NCBI GenBank assembly: GCA_035340095.1
Contig: DAORGN010000003.1
Location: forward strand, 1 to 64,000
Reading direction: 5' to 3'
DNA length: 64,000 nt
Source of the DNA: JAEUKA01 sp035340095
Lineage (GTDB): Bacteria > Myxococcota_A > Polyangia > Palsa-1104 > JAEUJZ01
Each line of letters starts with the position of its first letter. Positions within the stretch are counted from its first letter, which is position 1. Shown here in pieces: positions 59,001 to 64,000 of this stretch. A program made the translations under genes and the position numbers. The notes beneath the pieces were generated by a model. The model worked only from the letters and a program-made list of their open reading frames with translations. It had not been told where the DNA came from and searched no databases.

Positions 59001-59804
59001 GGGCGCCTTGGCCAAAAGCTTGGCCAAAATGGGGCCGATTTCCGCCGGAATCCCCCACTGCACCGAATCGGCAGGCAGCGGTGGCACCGGTTTTTGCAGA
59101 TGCCCGACCAGCACTTCCCCGAGCGTATCGCCGCCAAACGGAAGCTGCCCACTGCACATTTGGTACAGAATCACCCCGAGCGCATACAGATCGGTTCGGA
59201 CGTCGACTTTGCCGCCGTTTATCTGCTCGGGCGCCATGTAATACGGCGTGCCGACCAGCGTCCCGGTGCGCGTCAGCTTCATCGATTCACCCTCGACGCC
59301 GACGGTCTTGGCGATGCCAAAATCAACCAACTTCACAAGCGGCGGCTCCCCCTCCCGCTCCACAAGAAACAGGTTGTCTGGCTTCAGGTCACGATGCACG
59401 ATTCCGGCTTTGTGGGCGGCGGACAGGCCGGCGCAGAGCTGCCGCATGATCTGCATCACTTCGCGAAACGACAGCCGCTTCTTTTCCAGCAAGCTCGACA
59501 GCGACTGCCCCGACAGATACTCCATTACGTAATAGAGCCGCCCGTCGGAAAGTTCGCCGATGTCGAAGATGTCGATCAGGTTCTGGTGCCGCACCCGCGC
59601 GATAAGGCGCGCCTCTTGACGGAAGCGCTCGACGGCTTCCTTGTTGTTCATGATCTCGCGACGCAGGACTTTGACCGCCGAGCGATGTCCGAGCTGTAGG
59701 TGTTGGGCGGCGTAGACTTCGCCCATTCCGCCCTCGCCGAGCAGCTTGACGACCTTGTAGTCGCCGACCGTCTGCCCGATCGGGCTGTTAGTCTCCTCGG
59801 ACAT
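56070..59804 (-). CDS. Ser/Thr protein kinase with HEAT repeats and PEGA/TPR-like tail
   Basis: A 1244-residue Hanks-type kinase. The kinase domain (about 14-285) has the P-loop GEGGMGEV, K45, catalytic HRDLKPDN with D139, and DFG at 161-163. A membrane helix lies near 314-336. The outer part has a long series of HEAT-like repeats (for example DGDPQVRGQAVGALEDSRD and DADPQVQAQAARALGVIG), then a Lys/Glu-rich linker, a PEGA-like segment (GTQVQIDKQPPHTI), a TPR-like stretch and a final PEGA-like piece. Its start overlaps the first kinase by 17 bases and AAGGA precedes the ATG. A scaffold-sensing receptor kinase is inferred. Confidence 0.93.
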   Translation of the reverse strand: MSEETNSPIGQTVGDYKVVKLLGEGGMGEVYAAQHLQLGHRSAVKVLRREIMNNKEAVERFRQEARLIARVRHQNLIDIFDIGELSDGRLYYVMEYLSGQSLSSLLEKKRLSFREVMQIMRQLCAGLSAAHKAGIVHRDLKPDNLFLVEREGEPPLVKLVDFGIAKTVGVEGESMKLTRTGTLVGTPYYMAPEQINGGKVDVRTDLYALGVILYQMCSGQLPFGGDTLGEVLVGHLQKPVPPLPADSVQWGIPAEIGPILAKLLAKAPEERYENLGDVLADLDRLQRGEQTTAGLNSRLTLSAMPKVERVRRRNLVALLLLPVAVCLLAVGGYFFIDKLRSRSKGEEIDMVALRSLALKILQEGLGDGDPQVRGQAVGALEDSRDSRHRSLLEGRLRDADPQVQAQAARALGVIGNRGATAALLHRADEGGDPTVLVSVGESLAKLGAPAGKSLLLRSLEQDRYPQVQLQAALALLDLGEDQAKTLLVTRLGQAKPTDETRVDILSHKALLGDDEAKTQLIQILPEGPPSQPRQLRVAQILASLGDDRARNLLSDVAVQPGNLQVAAAHALCLIEDPSGQPVLRTTLWQTGAGMPQRLLAAQGIGHCGDKQDAAKLSQGLRLGERSGILRQAEAGALLKLCDGDPLVLAERSVSWAEQALGDDDWNVRAQAVAALADVNQQKALPLLRKAMHDNRVEVRRAAADSLARIGGKDAIAALTEGLTDQSAQVRTQMLRAIAKAGQTMGGDAATQGSVMAKLKQDAGQGSASEQVARAAAMVALGDKAQAKEVEKMVGSGDAEAQAMAVEMSDEVPESKQAWLGTIVADEKAPFVTRLKAAVSLARAGSKAGLGILQEALRRGGAEAIWAQSALTKLGEAGTVELSPKEVQAALKSSDPEVRRSSVEALSGWPAKQAVPKLLDATRDPSELVRSQALDSAMQLAGTDREPAPGLPVLRVLSRDRDPALRERALLALAKLEKSGVSRATAASKPSEAKATEAKPTPGEKTSEPGKEDKHVDGGAGPEPVPTQPAAVEKGFLRFEGPSGTQVQIDKQPPHTIASKPVEVSVGEHHIVYPGGQQDVTVTAGATVTVKIAPSQLGDLVKAGVEAFQRKDYKKARKLLEKASTLCSRKKEDKAVCQSLGYELSFHLGQVLEAQEAWAQAMTEYDKIQQPGFFGKVKSDGHKAVAEAMKRVAPRVGRLRVSKVVKGRCQTEDIWMPPGRHRVNVGGGQTVQVRPQETVEVKGCP

Positions 59805-61815
59805 GGCTTTCCTTTTCTGCGAGCGCTAAGAGCGACGCCGCCGCGGTCTTTTGCAGCACTGCATCGCTAGACGACAAAAGGGGCAAAAGAGGTTCCGTAA
59901 GTGACTGCGCCTTGGGACCCAAACTGCCAGCCGCAGCGACGGCCCGCAGGCGATAAGTATCTTGGCTTAGCAGGGGCTTTAGCTCGTCGACCATGCCGAC
60001 ATCGCGAGCGCGCGCCAGGGCCAACACCACAAGCGGACGCTGCGGAAGCGGCGGTTTTTTGGCCAGCAGCTCGTGCAGATCCTTCTGCGCATCGGTCTTG
60101 CCCGCCAGCGCCAAAAGTTCCAGCGCATCGAGCGCGGTTTCCGACAGTGGACTCGCTGCCGCTTGTTCGCGAAGCTGTTTTTCCGTCGTTTCGTCGCCTT
60201 TTTGGACAAGTTCCAGCAGAAGCTGCTGACGCAACATCCGCGGCACCGAAAGCGAGGGTCGCCACAGCTTTTCCTTGAGCTTTTGCAGCGCCACCTTCGG
60301 CGCCTTGCCCGCTTGGGTCAGCGCAAGACCGGCCCACAGCCGCGCATCGGGTGGAAGCGTCTCGCTGGCTGCCGCCGAGTCGAGCACCGCCACCGCATCT
60401 GCCGCCCCAAGCCGCAGCCGCACCGCCTGGGCTTCGACTGCCTGCGCCCCGACTGCCGACTGCGTCCGCTTGCTCACCGCCGCCAGCAAGTCCACATCCC
60501 CGGCCTGCCCGATGACATACGCCGTCGCCAAAAGCGGTCGCAGCGGCACCGTTTCGTCCGCCACAAGCTCCGTCAGTATCGGCAGCAGAGACCGCTTCGG
60601 CACCGCATCGATCGCTTGCAAAAGCGCTCGCTTGTCCGGCGGACTGCCGCGCTCCGCGGCTTGCAGCACGTCCAGCGCGCGCGCCGGGGGCGAACCGGCT
60701 TTGTACGGTGACACATGCCGGTGGTGCCGCGTCTGCATCACGATCCCGACCGCCAGCCCCGCAAGCAGCACAAGCGGAACCAGCCACGCCCACAGACCTC
60801 GCCGCGACGCCCGCAGCCGCACCGGACGGGTTGTCACCGCTTGCCCGACGCTTGCTTCTTTCCACAGCCCACGACCGCCCCACACCACGTCCAGGTCGTC
60901 GCGCAGGCTCTGGCAATCGGCGTAGCGTTCTTCGGGCAGCTTGGCCAGCGTCCGCAAGATCACCCGATCGAGCCGCGCCATATCGACAAAGCGCTTGCCC
61001 AGCTTGAGCCGCTTGGCGATCTGCGACGGCTTTTCCGCACTTTCGAGCAGATGCGCGCCCAAAAGCGACGCCAGCGAGTCACCGATAAACGGACGCTGCC
61101 CGGTCACGGCCTCGAACAGCATCACTCCAACGGCATAAATGTCGGCCCGCCCGTCGATGTTTGGACTGGCTTTGATCTGCTCGGGCGACATATAGGCTGG
61201 CGTGCCCATCATCGCGCCAACCGCCGTCGCCAGCGTGCTCAGTTTTTGCGCATCAATGCCGTCGGTATTTTCGGGCCGGTCATCACTCCGGATCTTCGCG
61301 ACGCCGAAGTCGAGCAGCTTGACCTGAGGAATCGGGCTTTCCCCGTCGCCCCGCGGCACCAACATCACGTTTTCTGGTTTGAGGTCTCGGTGAACCACCC
61401 CGGCTGAGTGGGCGGCACCGACGGCGGACAGCAGCGGCGCAAACAGTGACACCACTTCATCGTCGGAAAGCGGCCCGCGCTCTAGTCGCTTGCGCAGCGT
61501 CTCGCCGGTCACGACTTCCATCACGAAATACGGCGCGCCACTTGGACTTAATCCAAAGTCATACACCGCGACAATGTTCGGGTGCCCCAGCCGAGTGACC
61601 AGCTCGGCTTCGCGCTGAAACCGCGCCATCGCTTCTTGGTGCTGACCCAGCTCGGCATTGAGCACTTTGATCGCGACCTCGCGACCGAGCTTTTCGTGGA
61701 CGGCGGCGTAGACCGTGCCCATGGCCCCAGAGCCCAGGACACGGTCGAGTCGATACTTCCCGCCCAGGATGGAACCCGGCCCCACGCTGGCAGCAGCGAC
61801 GGCTGGTTCTGGCAT
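59788..61815 (-). CDS. Ser/Thr protein kinase with HEAT-like extracytoplasmic domain
   Basis: A 675-residue Hanks-type kinase from the ATG at 61813-61815. Key residues are GSGAMGTV, K50, HRDLKPEN with D144 and DFG at 169-171. The membrane helix is near 342-360. The C-terminal 300 residues form HEAT-like helical pairs (ALDALELLALAGKTDAQKDLHELLAKK). A TTG two codons upstream is possible, but the predicted promoter would start transcription near 61818, favouring the ATG. No ribosome site is present upstream. It heads the minus-strand run. Confidence 0.92.
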   Translation of the reverse strand: MPEPAVAAASVGPGSILGGKYRLDRVLGSGAMGTVYAAVHEKLGREVAIKVLNAELGQHQEAMARFQREAELVTRLGHPNIVAVYDFGLSPSGAPYFVMEVVTGETLRKRLERGPLSDDEVVSLFAPLLSAVGAAHSAGVVHRDLKPENVMLVPRGDGESPIPQVKLLDFGVAKIRSDDRPENTDGIDAQKLSTLATAVGAMMGTPAYMSPEQIKASPNIDGRADIYAVGVMLFEAVTGQRPFIGDSLASLLGAHLLESAEKPSQIAKRLKLGKRFVDMARLDRVILRTLAKLPEERYADCQSLRDDLDVVWGGRGLWKEASVGQAVTTRPVRLRASRRGLWAWLVPLVLLAGLAVGIVMQTRHHRHVSPYKAGSPPARALDVLQAAERGSPPDKRALLQAIDAVPKRSLLPILTELVADETVPLRPLLATAYVIGQAGDVDLLAAVSKRTQSAVGAQAVEAQAVRLRLGAADAVAVLDSAAASETLPPDARLWAGLALTQAGKAPKVALQKLKEKLWRPSLSVPRMLRQQLLLELVQKGDETTEKQLREQAAASPLSETALDALELLALAGKTDAQKDLHELLAKKPPLPQRPLVVLALARARDVGMVDELKPLLSQDTYRLRAVAAAGSLGPKAQSLTEPLLPLLSSSDAVLQKTAAASLLALAEKESHVRGD

Positions 61816-61824
61816 ATCCAAAAC

Positions 61825-61853
61825 ATTTTATGTGAATAACGTAAGCCACACAA
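61825..61853 (-). promoter_or_regulatory. Promoter of the kinase operon, nearly leaderless
   Basis: On the minus strand TTGTGT (61853-61848), 17 bases, then TAAAAT (61830-61825). The expected start is about 61818, just before the ATG at 61815. Confidence 0.5.
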
Positions 61854-61939
61854 CGCATTCTCGGGAAAACAGGCAGAAAAGCGCACCCAACCAAGTCCTC
61901 GACAGCGGGGCCGGGCCTGATCTAGCCTGCGCGGCTCGC

Positions 61940-62755
61940 ATGAGCAAAACGCCACAGAATCCGACCTCGCCCCCTGAAAGCCACTATCCTCGCGACCCGG
62001 CGGCGCGCGAGCGAGACCCCAACTTTTGGACTGCGTCCCATGGCCGAGCCGTCGATCCGGACGTGCTTCCGCGCGTGCTTTCGCGGGCGGCGGCGCTGCG
62101 GGAACAGGCGGTGCTGGTGTTTGATCTCGATTCGACGCTGCTCGACAACAAGCCGCGGCAGGCACGCATTGTGCGCGAGGCTGGTCAGGCGCTCGGTGAG
62201 CCGCGACTTTTGGGCTGCCAGCCGGAACACTTCACCGATTGGTCCGTCGACAAGCCGCTGCGTCGGCTCGGGCTGCGCGACGAAGAAATTCCCGACCTGG
62301 TGCCCAAAGTGCGACGTTTTTGGAAACAGCGCTTTTTCACCAGCGAATACTGCGTCGACGACATTGCGATTGCCGGGGCGGTGGCGTTTGTGCGCGATGT
62401 CCTCGCGGCGGGCAGCAAGGTTGCCTACTGCACCGGACGGCACGAAGGCATGCGACAAGGCACCGTGGCCTGTTTTGCACGCGAAGGTTTCCCGGTGCCC
62501 GACGGCGATCGCGTCCATCTGCTGATGAAGCCGGACTTGGAAACGCACGACGACGACTTCAAAGTCCGGGCGCGGCAGCCGCTGGCGGCGCTGGGGACGG
62601 TGATTGCGGCGTTTGACAACGAGCCGATCCACATCAACAGCTACTTTGTCCACTTCACCGACGCGCAGTGCGTTCACATGCTGACCGACGATTCGGCACG
62701 CGGCATCGCGCCCCACCAAAGCATCCCGTCGATCCGCGACTTCCGCCGCGGCTAG
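61940..62755 (+). CDS. HAD-superfamily hydrolase
   Basis: A 271-residue HAD-fold phosphatase-like protein. Motif I is VFDLDSTLLDN with the nucleophile D62 and general acid D64. VAYCTGRHEG fits motif II and FDNEPIHINSY the acidic motif IV region with D-N-E-P. The N-terminal 45 residues are polar and Pro-rich. The ATG at 61940 is used; upstream sequence in frame is intergenic. It converges on the unrecognised gene at the right edge with no gap. Substrate unknown. Confidence 0.85.
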   Translation: MSKTPQNPTSPPESHYPRDPAARERDPNFWTASHGRAVDPDVLPRVLSRAAALREQAVLVFDLDSTLLDNKPRQARIVREAGQALGEPRLLGCQPEHFTDWSVDKPLRRLGLRDEEIPDLVPKVRRFWKQRFFTSEYCVDDIAIAGAVAFVRDVLAAGSKVAYCTGRHEGMRQGTVACFAREGFPVPDGDRVHLLMKPDLETHDDDFKVRARQPLAALGTVIAAFDNEPIHINSYFVHFTDAQCVHMLTDDSARGIAPHQSIPSIRDFRRG

Positions 62756-64000
62756 CTACTGAACCGTTACGTCGGGAACCGCGAGCCCACAGACGTGGGA
62801 CAGGCTTTCGATGTGGCGGATCATGACCAGACCGGGCGCGTGACCTTTGTACGCACCTTCGAGGAGCAGTCGCAGCTTGGCTTTGCCACGGAACGGGACG
62901 GTCAAAAGCTGCATCTGGGTTCCGCCTTGGCCCTGCTGTCCGTAGATGAGCTGGCCGCGATAGTCCGACAAGATGTCCTCGGTCTGCTTGACCGAAGTCG
63001 TCGTCGGCACCGCAATCAGCGCGTAGTATTCGAGCGGATCGCGATCAGGCGCCAGCTCGACTTCCAGCGTAAGCTCCTCACCGACGTGGGCTTGGGTCTT
63101 GCTCAGGCCAACTTTGGCAAATGGCTGGGTCGTCGCTTGCAGCCGCATGATCTGAGGCCGATCGATGCGAGCAATCGCCGCCGCGGGCACGACAATTTGG
63201 GCCGGACCTTTGACCGTCTGCTCGAACGAAAGCGCGCTGCCGTCCGCTTTGCGGAGACCTTGCGCCGTCGCTTCTTGTGCGCCGATGAGAAGCTGGAGTT
63301 CGATAAAGCGCACCAGCGCCATCGGCGTCGAATACACCCCGCCGAGCAGCGCCGGACCCTGAATCAGCCCCGGTTCTTGCGACAGGATCATGTTGCGGCT
63401 GACCTGCCGATACAGCTTGGCAAACGTCGCCTTGTCGCCTTTTTGATAAAACGCCATCGCCAGCTCGGTCAGATACTGGGTCGCACCGACGCGCTCGAAC
63501 GCCCGCAGAAAACGGAACGTGTCATACGCTTTGGCAAACGCCACATCCGCATCCTTGCCGTCGAGATCGAGCTTGGGCAGCAGCTTGTCGCTCGCCCAGC
63601 GGATGACCGCGTCGTCGGTAATGACCCGATAGACGACCTGCCCGTTTATTTCGACCGGCACCACGTCTTGGCCGCTCGCGTCGAACCCGGCAAGCTGTTC
63701 GGTTTTCTGACCTTTGGCTGCCAGCGACTGCCGAATCCGTTCCGCCATCGCCACTGCCGTCTGTTGTGCCTGCACAACCCGCGGATCGGTCGACGCAGCG
63801 ACTTGCAGCGACCGCACCGCCGCAAGCAGGTTGCGCGCCACCCAGCCGCTCCACTGTGGACTCGCCTGCATCCCTGGATAGGGACGGCACAGCCCTTCGC
63901 CTTTGTCACAGAACGCTTCGTCGAGATCGCGAACATCTTTGTCGACCGAAGTGCGCAGCGTGTGGGCCAGCCCATCGTCGCTGAGAAGCCCGCGCTTGAC
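62756..64000 (-). CDS. Unrecognised protein, 5' end outside window
   Basis: The frame is open to the right edge (415 codons to the stop at 62756). An internal ATG at 63871 is not taken as the start because the 43 codons before it (including FCDKGEGLCRPYPG) continue coding-like sequence with two cysteines. The first part is helical with ERVGATQYLTELAMAFYQKGDKATFAKLYRQ; the last 150 residues are beta-rich (VGLSKTQAHVGEELTLEVEL, QLLTVPFRGKAKLRLLLEGAY), like a macroglobulin-type sandwich. I cannot name a family. The real start is outside the window. Confidence 0.7.
   Translation of the reverse strand, partial: VKRGLLSDDGLAHTLRTSVDKDVRDLDEAFCDKGEGLCRPYPGMQASPQWSGWVARNLLAAVRSLQVAASTDPRVVQAQQTAVAMAERIRQSLAAKGQKTEQLAGFDASGQDVVPVEINGQVVYRVITDDAVIRWASDKLLPKLDLDGKDADVAFAKAYDTFRFLRAFERVGATQYLTELAMAFYQKGDKATFAKLYRQVSRNMILSQEPGLIQGPALLGGVYSTPMALVRFIELQLLIGAQEATAQGLRKADGSALSFEQTVKGPAQIVVPAAAIARIDRPQIMRLQATTQPFAKVGLSKTQAHVGEELTLEVELAPDRDPLEYYALIAVPTTTSVKQTEDILSDYRGQLIYGQQGQGGTQMQLLTVPFRGKAKLRLLLEGAYKGHAPGLVMIRHIESLSHVCGLAVPDVTVQ

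Overview
The window is about 60% GC, densely packed bacterial DNA from a Gram-negative organism. LolA, a TonB-dependent receptor, many lipoproteins with lipoboxes and the MreBCD/PBP2/RodA set show an outer membrane and rod-type wall synthesis. Ser/Thr kinases fused to HEAT repeats, PEGA-domain proteins, class III nucleotide cyclases, cysteine-rich secreted lipoproteins and a RecD2 helicase together suggest a myxobacterium-like (Myxococcota or related former deltaproteobacterial) chromosome. That assignment is inference. I see no rRNA, tRNA, CRISPR array, transposase or clear prophage.

Layout. 1-0.9 kb: a lipoprotein alpha/beta hydrolase cut by the left edge. 1.1-7.3 kb: the wall-elongation operon mreB-mreC-mreD-mrdA-rodA, ending in an O-methyltransferase. 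7.4-10 kb: a di-haem peroxidase lipoprotein overlapping a membrane nucleotide cyclase. 10-22.7 kb: LolA, thioredoxin, RecD2, a cysteine-rich secreted protein, an epimerase, a lipase-like lipoprotein, a second cyclase with an SRPBCC-like sensor end, Hsp20, a degenerate thioredoxin-fold protein and a FabF. 22.7-26.9 kb: a GT-C-like membrane protein, an unknown lipoprotein and an EamA exporter.

26.9-37.4 kb is the most notable region, a divergent chemosensory locus. The plus arm has two cheW genes, a receptor without HAMP, a UrtA-like Tat lipoprotein binding protein, a dCache/HAMP receptor and a CheA-REC hybrid. The minus arm has a single-domain response regulator and a di-iron metallo-beta-lactamase-fold protein resembling the ODP oxygen sensor family, followed by a methyltransferase and EamA. 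No cheR, cheB or transporter permease is present. A TTGACA promoter with an overlapping inverted repeat lies between the arms.

37.5-41.1 kb holds a cell-wall amidase without a signal peptide, an M15-like lipoprotein, an AT-rich spacer full of dyads, and a lipoprotein built from 13 CGxxGQxCC modules. 41.1-46.2 kb is a minus-strand group of TonB-dependent receptor, lipoprotein and acyltransferase. 46.3-49.3 kb is an SDR, GMC oxidoreductase and DUF218 operon. 49.3-61.8 kb is a long minus-strand run headed by two HEAT-repeat kinases, then a PEGA protein, a large membrane protein, a P-loop kinase, a HlyIII protein and a GT-C-type membrane protein. The right end has a HAD-like hydrolase and an unrecognised protein that runs off the window.
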